DNA of 64,000 nt from RGIG4576 sp964606575 (GTDB lineage: Bacteria > Bacteroidota > Bacteroidia > Bacteroidales > Muribaculaceae). Shown in pieces: positions 19,223 to 27,893 of this stretch. How positions within the stretch are numbered: the stretch's first letter is position 1; the number at the start of each line of letters is the position of its first letter. The notes beneath the pieces are model-generated. The model was given only the letters and a program-made list of their open reading frames with translations, did not search any database and was not told where the DNA came from. Location of the stretch: NCBI GenBank assembly GCA_964606575.1, contig CAZSHA010000001.1:22322-86321 (forward strand), in the 5' to 3' direction. The position numbers were made by a program, and so were the translations under genes.

Positions 19223-20419
19223 TTATAGCTCTAAATCTCCGTTAATAATCTCATGCCAAGGTAAGCCTTGCTTGTTCAGCACGTCAAGGAATGGATCTGG
19301 ATCAAATTCCTCCACATTATGCACACCTGGCTTCTTCCACTTTCCTGTCAAGAACATCATAGCACCTGTCATAGCAGGAACACCAGTCGTGTAGCTCACT
19401 GCTTGCATACCAGTTTCTTTATATGCCGCCTCATGGCTACAATTATTGTAAATATAATAAGTCAATGGCTTGCCCTCCTTGTCTTTACCGCTTATACGGC
19501 AACCTATAGAAGTTTCGCCATGATAGTTCTCACCAAGCTCTTTTGGATTTGGTAACACAGCTTTCAAGAATTGAAGAGGCACTATTTCTTGACCGTTGTA
19601 CATTATCGGGTCAATACTTGCCATTCCTATATTTTGAATCACTCGCAAGTGTGTCAAATACTCTTGACCGAAAGTCATCCAGAATCTAGCACGCTTTATG
19701 CTAGGGAAATTAAGCACTAACGACTCCAACTCCTCATGATACAAAAGATAAGATTCACGAGGTCCAATATTAGGATAGTTCAATGTCTTGTGTATTTCTT
19801 GCGGTTCGGTTTCTATCCACTCGCCATTCTCGTAGTACTTGCCTTTTTGGGTAATCTCACGTATGTTGATTTCAGGATTGAAATTGGTAGCAAACGCCTT
19901 TCCGTGATTACCAGCATTACAATCCACGATATCCAAATATTCCATTTCTGAGAAATAATGCTTTGCCGCATAGGCCGTGTACACGCCCGACACGCCCGGG
20001 TCGAATCCGCAACCCAAGATAGCAGTCAAGCCTGCTTTCTCAAATTTCTCTTTATACGCCCATTGCCAACTATACTCAAAGTGAGCCTCATCCTTTGGCT
20101 CATAATTGGCTGTATCAAGATAGTTAACACCACATTCAAGACAAGCATCCATGATAGTAAGGTCTTGATAAGGGAGAGCCACATTGATAACGATATCCGG
20201 TTTATGCTTTTTAAGTAAAGCAACCAATTCTGGCACGCTATCAGCATCAACTTGGTCAGTTGTCACATTAGGCTTACCTATAGCCTTTGCCACTGCATCA
20301 CATTTGCTCTTTGTGCGAGAAGCAATCACAATCTCGTTGAAAACATCGGGATTTTGAGCGCATTTATGGGCAACTACCGTGCCAACGCCTCCTGCTCCGA
20401 TTATTAAAACTTTACCCAT
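19223..20419 (-). CDS. Carboxynorspermidine/carboxyspermidine dehydrogenase
   Basis: 398 residues. The N-terminal Rossmann fold is clear (VLIIGAGGVGTVVAHKC). YLDTANYEP, CGFDPGVSGVYTAYA and YTTGVPAMTGAMMFL are typical of the LYS1/saccharopine-dehydrogenase-like enzymes that act on polyamines. They condense putrescine or diaminopropane with aspartate semialdehyde to carboxyspermidine or carboxynorspermidine, the alternative spermidine route used by many gut Bacteroidota. The partner decarboxylase is not in the window. Saccharopine dehydrogenase is a less likely reading. Confidence 0.85.
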   Translation of the reverse strand: MGKVLIIGAGGVGTVVAHKCAQNPDVFNEIVIASRTKSKCDAVAKAIGKPNVTTDQVDADSVPELVALLKKHKPDIVINVALPYQDLTIMDACLECGVNYLDTANYEPKDEAHFEYSWQWAYKEKFEKAGLTAILGCGFDPGVSGVYTAYAAKHYFSEMEYLDIVDCNAGNHGKAFATNFNPEINIREITQKGKYYENGEWIETEPQEIHKTLNYPNIGPRESYLLYHEELESLVLNFPSIKRARFWMTFGQEYLTHLRVIQNIGMASIDPIMYNGQEIVPLQFLKAVLPNPKELGENYHGETSIGCRISGKDKEGKPLTYYIYNNCSHEAAYKETGMQAVSYTTGVPAMTGAMMFLTGKWKKPGVHNVEEFDPDPFLDVLNKQGLPWHEIINGDLEL

Positions 20420-20459
20420 TTTAGATAATTCAGTTTTTATCGTTAAACTTTATTTTTTA

Positions 20460-20490
20460 CAAATATACACCAAATTAATGACATTTCAAT
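20460..20490 (-). promoter_or_regulatory. Promoter of the carboxynorspermidine dehydrogenase gene
   Basis: On the minus strand ATTG (20490-20487), 19 bp, TATATTTG (20467-20460), 40 bp before the ATG. Confidence 0.6.
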
Positions 20491-20552
20491 CCTTCATCAC
20501 CTAATTCATGTATTTTGCCCCACAAGATACATATTTGGGATGAAATAGGGTG

Positions 20553-21833
20553 TTAGCGGGATGATAGGAAGTCGGCTACAACAAATGTGCTTCCTCCTAT
20601 AAAAATCATATCGTCACTATCTGCCGCTTCACATGCGGCATTATATGCCTCTTGCACGTTCTTGTAATCATTGCCCTCTAGTCCCCTAGCCGTAGCCAGG
20701 GCTTTCAGTTCATCAGAAGGTAACGCCCTAGGAATTGATGCGTTAGTAAAATAATATGCCGCATACCGAGGAAACATGTCAAGGATATGTGCTATATCCT
20801 TATCACGAACAAACCCTATGATTATATGCAAATGCCTATATTTTTCTTTGGCAAGCTGCTTCACGATATATTGAACACCGCCCACATTATGACCAGTATC
20901 ACACACAACCCTAGGAGATGTGCCTACAATCATCCACCTGCCCATTAGTCCCGAAATCTCACACACATGCGAAAACGCATATTCAACAGATTCATGCGAA
21001 ACAGTTACGCCCAAACTACTCAATTGCTTAACCGCACATAACACCGTATTGGCATTTTTCGCTTGGCAATCACCCGAAAGTTCTCCGTAAATCACGCCAA
21101 AATCAGCTGTAGACAATCGCAACATGTCTTTCTCACGACCAACGTTCATAACTTGCGGTTCATCTTCAGCAAATACGATAGGCGAACCTGCTTCTTCAGC
21201 CTTCTTAGAGAACACTTCTCTCACATCGTCTTCTGCCTCGCCTATAACTACTGGTATTCCACTTTTTATTATGCCAGCTTTCTCACTTGCAATCTTAGCC
21301 AATGTATCTCCAAGAAATTGTGTATGATCGAAAGATATGTTGGTTATAATGCTAAGTATCGGAGATATTATATTCGTACTGTCAAGCCTGCCTCCCAATC
21401 CCACTTCTATAACGGCATAATCAACCTCCGACTTACGAAAATAATCAAAAGCCAACATCATAGTAAGTTCAAAAAAAGACGGAGCAAGCCCCGAGTTCTT
21501 TTTCAGATAACCAGACACAAAATCCACCACATCCTGTTTAGGAATCATAGTTCCATTCACTCTGATACGCTCCCTAAAATCCACTAGATGAGGAGATGTA
21601 TACAATCCCACCTTATAGCCGTTCTGCTGCAATATAGAAGCGATAAGATGAGATGTAGAGCCTTTACCGTTGGTTCCTGCTACGTGTATGGTCTTATATG
21701 CCTTATGCGGATAATTATATAGCTTATCTAGAGCTTCACTTGTGCCAAGCCCTTCTTTATAAGCATCACCACCGATGCGTGAGAACATCGGAGTCTGCGT
21801 ATATAAATAATCTAATGTTTCTTGATAATTCAT
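20553..21833 (-). CDS. folC: Bifunctional dihydrofolate/folylpolyglutamate synthase
   Basis: 426 residues from MNYQETLDYL; the frame reaches back into the chrA stop, but this start lies 1 bp after that stop and matches the family N-terminus. Mur-ligase fold: HVAGTNGKGSTSH (P-loop), SPHLVDFRERI, EVGLGGRLDSTN, ITNISFDHTQFLGDT and CDTGHNVGG. It adds glutamate to dihydropteroate and to reduced folates. Third gene of a run with the two chromate-transporter halves. Confidence 0.95.
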   Translation of the reverse strand: MNYQETLDYLYTQTPMFSRIGGDAYKEGLGTSEALDKLYNYPHKAYKTIHVAGTNGKGSTSHLIASILQQNGYKVGLYTSPHLVDFRERIRVNGTMIPKQDVVDFVSGYLKKNSGLAPSFFELTMMLAFDYFRKSEVDYAVIEVGLGGRLDSTNIISPILSIITNISFDHTQFLGDTLAKIASEKAGIIKSGIPVVIGEAEDDVREVFSKKAEEAGSPIVFAEDEPQVMNVGREKDMLRLSTADFGVIYGELSGDCQAKNANTVLCAVKQLSSLGVTVSHESVEYAFSHVCEISGLMGRWMIVGTSPRVVCDTGHNVGGVQYIVKQLAKEKYRHLHIIIGFVRDKDIAHILDMFPRYAAYYFTNASIPRALPSDELKALATARGLEGNDYKNVQEAYNAACEAADSDDMIFIGGSTFVVADFLSSR

Positions 21834-21834
21834 T

Positions 21835-22401
21835 TCAATATATAATATAACCAGCAACACCAGCCAACACTATAACCAATATCGGATGAACCTTAGTAAA
21901 AAATACCGTAAAAAACGATACAGCACATATCACGACACTGGCAATTAGCTCCTTATCAGTATTGCCAAAATTCTCTTTATTCATAAGCAACAATGCGGCA
22001 GACGCTATTAGTCCCACACACACTGGGCGTAACCCTGAAAATATACTTTTTATCACAGGGCTATCTTTATGCCTATTAATATAATGCCCCGTATACAGAA
22101 CCAATATATAAGGGGGGATAACTACAGCCATTGTAGCAAGAATCGAACCTAAAATACCACTAAAACATCCCAATTCTCCCGCATCACTACCTACGACATA
22201 TCCTATATAAGTCGCGCTGTTTATACCTATCGGGCCCGGGGTCATTTGTGAAATAGCCACAATATCGGTAAACATCGTATTTGTAATCCATCCCGCACCT
22301 ACCACCTCTCTCTGTATGAGCGACAACATAGCATAACCGCCGCCGAATCCGAACAACCCTATTTTAAGATAAGCCCAAACCAGCTTCAAATAAGCACTCA
22401 T
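21835..22401 (-). CDS. chrA: Chromate transporter ChrA, second half
   Basis: 188 residues of hydrophobic segments carrying the CHR motif LFGFGGGYAMLSLIQREV near the N-terminus and MTPGPIGINSATYIGY. It is the second half of a short-chain, two-protein chromate ion transporter (CHR superfamily). Its start overlaps the stop of the partner gene by 4 nt and its stop is 1 bp from folC, so the three genes are tightly coupled. The natural substrate in anaerobes is uncertain. Confidence 0.9.
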   Translation of the reverse strand: MSAYLKLVWAYLKIGLFGFGGGYAMLSLIQREVVGAGWITNTMFTDIVAISQMTPGPIGINSATYIGYVVGSDAGELGCFSGILGSILATMAVVIPPYILVLYTGHYINRHKDSPVIKSIFSGLRPVCVGLIASAALLLMNKENFGNTDKELIASVVICAVSFFTVFFTKVHPILVIVLAGVAGYIIY

Positions 22402-22988
22402 TTTCTACCCTCCTTTCTAGATTTAAGCTCCCTAATCTTCGCTATAGCATAATACAGATAACCGCAAGTTCCACCTAAGATGATGAACACTATAGGGTTG
22501 GAAATATAAGGTAAACCAGAATAAATGAGTAAAGCAGTACCAACAGGAATTATTACCGTTTTCCAATTTATTCCTGCAGCTTTTGCCGTTGTGATTACAG
22601 GAGCGATGATAAGAGCTACTACAGCAGGTCGAATACCTTTAAAAACAGCATTCAGAACCTCATTGTTTTTAATAGCATCGGGGGTTAGAAATATAGCGAT
22701 GGCTAGTATCATGAAAAAAGAGGGCAATATAGTACCAAGAGCGGCACATAAGCTACCTTTAACACCTTTCAACTTGTCGCCTATCACAACTGCTATATTG
22801 ACAGCAAGAATACCAGGCATTGCTTGAGCTATAGCCAGCAAATCCAAGAAGTCCTCCCTTGCAATCCATTGCTTCTTGTTCACAATCTCCTTTTCAATAA
22901 TGGAAATCATAGCCCAGCCTCCGCCAAAAGTGAATGCTCCTATCTTGAAAAACGACACAAACAGATTAAAAAACAAATTGTCCTTCAT
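22398..22988 (-). CDS. chrA: Chromate transporter ChrA, first half
   Basis: 196 residues, paralogous to the next gene: FKIGAFTFGGGWAMISIIEKEI, AQAMPGILAVNIAVVIG and several TM helices. ATG at 22988 is chosen; a GTG codon directly before it is an alternative. A minus-strand -7 box TAATTTTG lies at 23016-23009. It works with the downstream half as a heteromeric transporter. Confidence 0.9.
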   Translation of the reverse strand: MKDNLFFNLFVSFFKIGAFTFGGGWAMISIIEKEIVNKKQWIAREDFLDLLAIAQAMPGILAVNIAVVIGDKLKGVKGSLCAALGTILPSFFMILAIAIFLTPDAIKNNEVLNAVFKGIRPAVVALIIAPVITTAKAAGINWKTVIIPVGTALLIYSGLPYISNPIVFIILGGTCGYLYYAIAKIRELKSRKEGRK

Positions 22989-23182
22989 CACTCTTTAAAT
23001 AACACTTGCAAAATTACATAAATATTTCCAACCAGAATAACACACCCAACCTCCACATGTTTCACAAGCCCGGCAATTCGATATTATCACCAACACCTAC
23101 ATTCTGCACATACGTTCATTGAGATAAAGTTATTTGACAGAAAGGCACTATTCATAGTCACAACAAAACTAATATTAATTTT

Positions 23183-24907
23183 ATGAATCTTTTTTCATTA
23201 TTTTCGCTACAAGTCTGTTATATATATAAAAACAATGTTGTGACGAAATATTCTAGTAAAAAAAACGCCCTGCTCAAAAACCATAAGGTTTTGTTTTGGC
23301 TATGCGCAATATCGCTAGCATTGCCTAATTTCTTTTTGTTTTTCACTGAGCGTATGCCTCTCGTTGCCCGCCTATGCAACATAATTCTTCCATTCTCTGC
23401 ATTTTGGCTCGCTATGACTGCTAGCAGACGACCCGGTAAGACCTTTTTATGGATGTTCCTTTTTGTGTTTTTCAACGCATTTCAAATGGTACTGCTCTAT
23501 CTTTTCGGCAATTCGGTGATAGCAGTCGACATGTTTCTAAACCTCGTCACAACGAACCCTACCGAAGCCGGTGAACTGCTGTCTAACATCATTATTTCTG
23601 TCGTTTTCGTAGTTGCTGTCTATGTACCTCTTATTTTATGGAGCATTTACTCCTTACGCCAAAAGCCTATCAACGCATCGTTCCTTAAAAAACAACGATT
23701 TAATTCTCTTCTCGGATGCGGCATAGGCATCATCTTGCTTGCTGTCAGCTACATCACCAACAGCAGTTATAAAATACAGAATGATTTATACCCAGTTAAC
23801 GTAATATACAACATAGGCTTGGCTGTGGAACGAACCTATCAAACGAATAATTACTATGAAACGTCAAAAGATTTCACCTTCTCAGCAAAATCCACACATC
23901 GATGTTCCGAAAAAGAAATTTATGTGCTGGTGATAGGCGAAACGGCACGAGCAGAAAACTTCGGCTTTTATGGATATAAACGGAATACTACGCCCTTACT
24001 CGGCAGCATGAGCGATTTAATCGTATTCCATGACGCACTTTCACAATCGAACACCACCCATAAAAGCGTGCCTATGCTCCTTTCGGCAGTGTCGGCAACC
24101 GATTTCGACAGCATCTATCACCAGAAAGGCATTATCACAGCTTTTAACGAAGCTGGTTTTTCATCGGCATTCTTCTCCAACCAACGCCACAACCATTCCT
24201 TCATTGATTTTTTCGGAGAAGAAGCCCACAACCACATTTTCATCAAGGATGATTTAAATGAAAATGCTAACGTATATGACGATGCTCTTTTAAAACTATT
24301 GAAACAACACCTCGACAATGACAGCAGTTATCACAAATTTATTGTGCTTCACACCTACGGCTCGCATTTCAATTATGCCGAACGTTATCCATCAAGCAAA
24401 AGCCGCTACAAGCCCGACAAAACCGATGCGGCAAAACCCGAGAATAGGGACATCCTAATCAACGCATACGACAACACCATCCGATTCACCGATGATTTTC
24501 TGTATAGATTGATAAAAATGGTCAACAGTTACGATGCCTCTTCTTGCGTTCTATACACATCCGACCACGGTGAGGACATATTCGACGACGAACGCAATCA
24601 GTTTCTTCACGCTTCCCCTCTGCCTACAATGCATCAAGTTAAAGTGCCTTTTATGGTATGGACATCTAGCCAATACGATACGGCACATCCCATGAAACGG
24701 AAAGCACTGCAAGCTAACACAAGCAAACCAGTATCTAGTAATCTAGCAGTTTTTCACACCATGCTCGACATTGCTGGTATAGAAACAGCTTACCGCAACC
24801 TTAACCACTCACTAGCCTCTTCTGATTATATACCACCCCAACCCCGTTTATACCTCACCGACCACAATACGCCTATCGCTATCGATGAGATTATCAAACA
24901 TTATTGA
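23183..24907 (+). CDS. EptA-like phosphoethanolamine transferase
   Basis: 574 residues: about five N-terminal TM helices (to about residue 200), then a periplasmic alkaline-phosphatase-fold domain. Catalytic and zinc motifs are visible: LVIGETARAENFGFYGY (Thr nucleophile), SQSNTTHKSVPML, YTSDHGED and FLHASP. This matches transferases that add phosphoethanolamine to lipid A or other surface glycans, a change that often lowers cationic-peptide binding. The acceptor is not given by the sequence. The gene is monocistronic, and I see no consensus promoter in the 160 bp upstream. Confidence 0.88.
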   Translation: MNLFSLFSLQVCYIYKNNVVTKYSSKKNALLKNHKVLFWLCAISLALPNFFLFFTERMPLVARLCNIILPFSAFWLAMTASRRPGKTFLWMFLFVFFNAFQMVLLYLFGNSVIAVDMFLNLVTTNPTEAGELLSNIIISVVFVVAVYVPLILWSIYSLRQKPINASFLKKQRFNSLLGCGIGIILLAVSYITNSSYKIQNDLYPVNVIYNIGLAVERTYQTNNYYETSKDFTFSAKSTHRCSEKEIYVLVIGETARAENFGFYGYKRNTTPLLGSMSDLIVFHDALSQSNTTHKSVPMLLSAVSATDFDSIYHQKGIITAFNEAGFSSAFFSNQRHNHSFIDFFGEEAHNHIFIKDDLNENANVYDDALLKLLKQHLDNDSSYHKFIVLHTYGSHFNYAERYPSSKSRYKPDKTDAAKPENRDILINAYDNTIRFTDDFLYRLIKMVNSYDASSCVLYTSDHGEDIFDDERNQFLHASPLPTMHQVKVPFMVWTSSQYDTAHPMKRKALQANTSKPVSSNLAVFHTMLDIAGIETAYRNLNHSLASSDYIPPQPRLYLTDHNTPIAIDEIIKHY

Positions 24908-24930
24908 CTATTTCACATAAATTAACAATT

Positions 24931-24965
24931 GGGGGGGTAAAACCAAACATTTATACCTACATTTG
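24931..24965 (+). promoter_or_regulatory. Poly-G promoter of the small lipoprotein gene
   Basis: A run of seven G's followed by TAAAAC (24931-24943), 20 bp, then the -7 box TACATTTG (24958-24965). The G-run replaces the usual TTTG -33 element. A close copy lies at 26225-26258. Confidence 0.6.
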
Positions 24966-25018
24966 CACATTAGTAAACATAAAAACATTTAGTAATAACA
25001 TTTTAAAATAAATTCCTT

Positions 25019-25429
25019 ATGAAAACTAACAAATTTCTCATGATTGCCTTCGGTTTGTGCATGCTCATACTAGGCAGTTGCGGCAGCAGCGTTAAAAATG
25101 ACCCAGTTTCTATCTCTGAAGCTGTTGTGAAATGCTTAAACGATGGAGATTTAGTGGGTATCAAACAATTTTTACAACCAGAAAACCCTATCGGCAAAAC
25201 ATTTGATGGATTACAAGAGGCTTATAACAATCCAACAAACGACAATAAAAGATTAGTCGAAAGAGCTAAACGACTTATTGATTCTAAATACACTCTATGT
25301 GAGCAAGACGTTCGTGAAGACAAGGCAACTATTGTATACGACCAGCTTACAAGCGACAACGTTAAAGACGAATGTAAAATTTACCTAGTGAATGTTGATG
25401 GAAAATGGTATGTAAAATTTATCAATTAA
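25019..25429 (+). CDS. Small lipoprotein, DUF4878-like
   Basis: 136 residues with lipobox ILGSC near residue 21. The mature domain (VSISEAVVKCLNDGDLVGIKQF to KIYLVNVDGKWYVKFIN) has the layout of the small NTF2-like DUF4878 lipoproteins that are common in Bacteroidales. Function unknown. It sits 35 bp before the next secreted-protein gene and is driven by the poly-G promoter. Confidence 0.65.
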   Translation: MKTNKFLMIAFGLCMLILGSCGSSVKNDPVSISEAVVKCLNDGDLVGIKQFLQPENPIGKTFDGLQEAYNNPTNDNKRLVERAKRLIDSKYTLCEQDVREDKATIVYDQLTSDNVKDECKIYLVNVDGKWYVKFIN

Positions 25430-25464
25430 CATCTTTATCATATCAACCATAAAACATCATCACA

Positions 25465-26118
25465 ATGAAACTTAAAGTATTATTTTTCACACTCATAGCT
25501 TTCTGTTTCTCAACCTATGCACAAAACATAGGTGATATTGCCCTTCTTAGACCTAAAGATTCCGGCGGAAGAATTTGCAAGAAAGCAAAAACAGCTCTAG
25601 GACAAATAACACCCGGAGAGAAGATTTTCGACCTCCCTCAAGGAATTATCATTGAAGGAAAATACGGCGGAAACGGATATTGGCTAACTTTTGACTCTAT
25701 TGAAAACGTATTCCAAGGCGTAGAGAAACTTATACCAGAGAAGTTTAACCCAATGCTTGTAACAGGAAAGAATTTCATACGTGAAGAATATGCCACCGAA
25801 TTTCCAACAAGAAAAGACAAGCCTACGGCTATCTACACAATGTCTATATCACAAAAGACCGAGAACCTTCCAGATAGTTGCGGCAATGTGATTGTTACGA
25901 TGAAATACCAAAAGGGTATAAACGGGAAAGCCTCAGTTTATAAGTACTATGGCAAACTACACCCTTATTACATCGAACTTACGTATCTCGCCAGCAACGA
26001 CGGAAGCCTAAAACGATTGAAATTTACTCCTATTTATGTTGATGCGTTGAATAGTCCTTACAGAGATTCCATCATCGGGATCTACCTAAAGGATAAACAC
26101 TTCACCCCTCTAAGGTAA
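25465..26118 (+). CDS. Secreted protein of unknown function
   Basis: 217 residues with a signal peptide (MKLKVLFFTLIAFCFSTYAQ). The mature part is mixed alpha/beta with no catalytic motif I recognise; segments such as GYWLTFDSIENVF and RDSIIGIYLKDKHF give no family. It follows the small lipoprotein at 35 bp and ends at a strong terminator, so the two form a short operon. Confidence 0.6.
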   Translation: MKLKVLFFTLIAFCFSTYAQNIGDIALLRPKDSGGRICKKAKTALGQITPGEKIFDLPQGIIIEGKYGGNGYWLTFDSIENVFQGVEKLIPEKFNPMLVTGKNFIREEYATEFPTRKDKPTAIYTMSISQKTENLPDSCGNVIVTMKYQKGINGKASVYKYYGKLHPYYIELTYLASNDGSLKRLKFTPIYVDALNSPYRDSIIGIYLKDKHFTPLR

Positions 26119-26139
26119 TAATTCAAAAAATTTCATATT

Positions 26140-26190
26140 AATGAATATAGGGCGTATCAGTTTGATCGCCCTATATTCATTAGTTTTTCT
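26140..26190 (+). terminator. Long-stem terminator
   Basis: A perfect 15-bp stem, 26140-26154 with 26167-26181 (core TAGGGCG/CGCCCTA), a 12-nt loop, then AG and a T-run. Confidence 0.93.
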
Positions 26191-26224
26191 AACGAAGCTC
26201 TTTTTTAACTCTATTTAACCAATC

Positions 26225-26258
26225 GGGGGGGGTAAAATCCCATTTTTATTTAATTTTG
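26225..26258 (+). promoter_or_regulatory. Second poly-G promoter-like sequence
   Basis: Eight G's (26225-26232), TAAAATCC, then TAATTTTG (26251-26258) 18 bp after the G-run. The flanks (TTAACCAAT before, TAAAAtCC after) match those of the copy at 24931-24965, so the two are likely homologous or co-regulated. Confidence 0.5.
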
Positions 26259-26285
26259 TGTCGTAAATACTACGGCGATGTGTAT

Positions 26286-27074
26286 ATGGTTATAATGGAT
26301 GGAGAGGAGATAATCAGCACATCCGAGAAACATCTTGTCGACCTTGAAACGAACGAGAGCGTGACATTCGAGCGTGAATTCACAGCACCCGAAAGCGCAG
26401 GCATTTATAAAATAGCTGTATTAGATGAAGACGGCAATATAATTTCGGGGGAAGCATTAACTATCTACGTCAGCGAAGCCGAAGAAGACCCTCGTATGTC
26501 TATCACTAAAGCACTATCTGCTCCGCAAGAAATGTCACCTGACAACATCTACGCTACTGCAGAACTCACCAATTACGGTGGATATTTTGCAGGTGACATA
26601 CAATTAATGATTTGTAATGCCGAAGGCACAAAAATATATTCATTAATAAGTCAATACGCCACTTTTGAGAAAGGAGAAACTATAACTATCGAATTTAACG
26701 GAACATTTAACGGAACTATAGGAGAATCATACCGAATATATTTAAGGTATCCGCTAGATCTTAGCAAATACTATATTTGGGGCGACCCCGTAATGTTCAC
26801 TTTAATTGAAGGCAAGAGCGGAATAAGCGAAGTGAACGGCAATATTGATAGAATATATCCAAACCCTGCCACCGACTATACAACCATAGAATGCAGTTCT
26901 CCTATTGAAAGGGTTATGCTATATTCTCTCACTGGAGCAGAAGTGCTGAATGTGACTGGCGGCAACTCACATTCTGTCACAATCGACATATCCGACCTTA
27001 GCAACGGTCACTATATTGTGAAAGTGCTTACTTCGAATGGAAAGCTAAAGAGCCACCAGCTAATAAAGAAATAG
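26286..27074 (+). pseudogene. N-terminally truncated T9SS cargo protein
   Basis: 262 residues from the first ATG (26286). The frame stays open back to 26193 without another ATG; a TTG at 26256 overlaps the -7 box and is not credible. There is no signal peptide, yet the protein has two beta-sandwich modules (DGEEIISTSEKHLVDLE; ATAELTNYGGYFAGDIQL, CARDB-like) and a complete T9SS tail (IDRIYPNPATDYTTIE, GHYIVKVLTSNGK, ending LIKK). A T9SS cargo without a Sec signal cannot be exported. I read it as the 3' part of a larger secreted protein joined to an unrelated promoter. Confidence 0.65.
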
Positions 27075-27096
27075 TTCTTATTAGAAAATAAGCATG

Positions 27097-27136
27097 GAAG
27101 TGATGTGTCAGAACAGGCATATCACTTCTCTTTTTA
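27097..27136 (+). terminator. Terminator after the truncated cargo gene
   Basis: GAAGTGATGTG (27097-27107) pairs with CATATCACTTC (27118-27128) through one wobble and is followed by a T-rich run. Confidence 0.85.
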
Positions 27137-27195
27137 AATATTGCATATATCCTATATTTTTAGGAACTGTTTCTCTATAATTGTCATAAAATTCC

Positions 27196-27203
27196 TACAT
27201 TTG
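27196..27203 (+). promoter_or_regulatory. -7 box immediately upstream of mnmD
   Basis: TACATTTG ends 4 bp before the mnmD ATG, with a TTTC -33-like element 22 bp upstream. If used, transcription would start at or next to the start codon. Confidence 0.45.
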
Positions 27204-27207
27204 CCGA

Positions 27208-27885
27208 ATGAAAGAAGCAAAGAACAGCACAAGGAACTTGACAGTGGAAACAACCGATGACGGTTCAACAACCCTCTTCGTAAAAGAACTTGACGAGCAT
27301 TACCACTCGATAAAAGGAGCTTTGACCGAATCACAGCACATTTACCGAGATTGTGCTTTCTTACATCATTCCACAAGCAAACGAATTAGGCTTCTTGAAA
27401 TAGGATTCGGCACTGGACTTAATGCGGTGGTCACTGCTATGGCTGCCGACTCTACACATCCAGTGCATTATATATCGTTAGAGAAATATCCGATAGACAG
27501 CGACATTCTCTCCCGACTACAATACGAAACACAAGTGAATGACACGCTTTTCCAGTCCATTCACGAGGCTCAATGGAACATCCCAGTTGAAATTACCCCA
27601 TATTTCACATTAGAAAAACGTGAATGCGACTATTTATGCGATGAACTACCAAATGACATTGATGTTGTCTATTTCGATGCGTTTGCACCCGAAAAGCAAC
27701 CGGAAATGTGGACACGTGAATCTTTTGAACGCCTGTATGCCAAGATGAACAAAGGAGCAATACTAACAACCTACTGCGCCAAAGGCAATATAAGACGTAT
27801 GCTTGCCGATATCGGTTTCTCCGTGGAACGCATCAACGGTCCATTAGGGGGCAAACGAGAAATATTACGAGCCACCAAGCATTAA
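27208..27885 (+). CDS. mnmD: tRNA (mnm5s2U34) methyltransferase, stand-alone MnmD
   Basis: 225 residues. DUF752-type Rossmann methyltransferase: DEHYHSIKGALTESQHIY, the SAM-binding LLEIGFGTGLNAV, and VVYFDAFAPEKQPEMWT. It equals the methyltransferase half of E. coli MnmC and lacks the FAD oxidase half, the usual form in organisms without MnmC. It methylates nm5s2U to mnm5s2U at tRNA position 34. DedA follows 8 bp downstream. Confidence 0.93.
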   Translation: MKEAKNSTRNLTVETTDDGSTTLFVKELDEHYHSIKGALTESQHIYRDCAFLHHSTSKRIRLLEIGFGTGLNAVVTAMAADSTHPVHYISLEKYPIDSDILSRLQYETQVNDTLFQSIHEAQWNIPVEITPYFTLEKRECDYLCDELPNDIDVVYFDAFAPEKQPEMWTRESFERLYAKMNKGAILTTYCAKGNIRRMLADIGFSVERINGPLGGKREILRATKH

Positions 27886-27893
27886 CATAGAAA

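Noticed and set aside
26256..26285. TTG start for the truncated T9SS cargo
   Set aside because: It lies inside the -7 box and gives no signal peptide; ATG at 26286 is the first plausible start, if the gene is translated at all.
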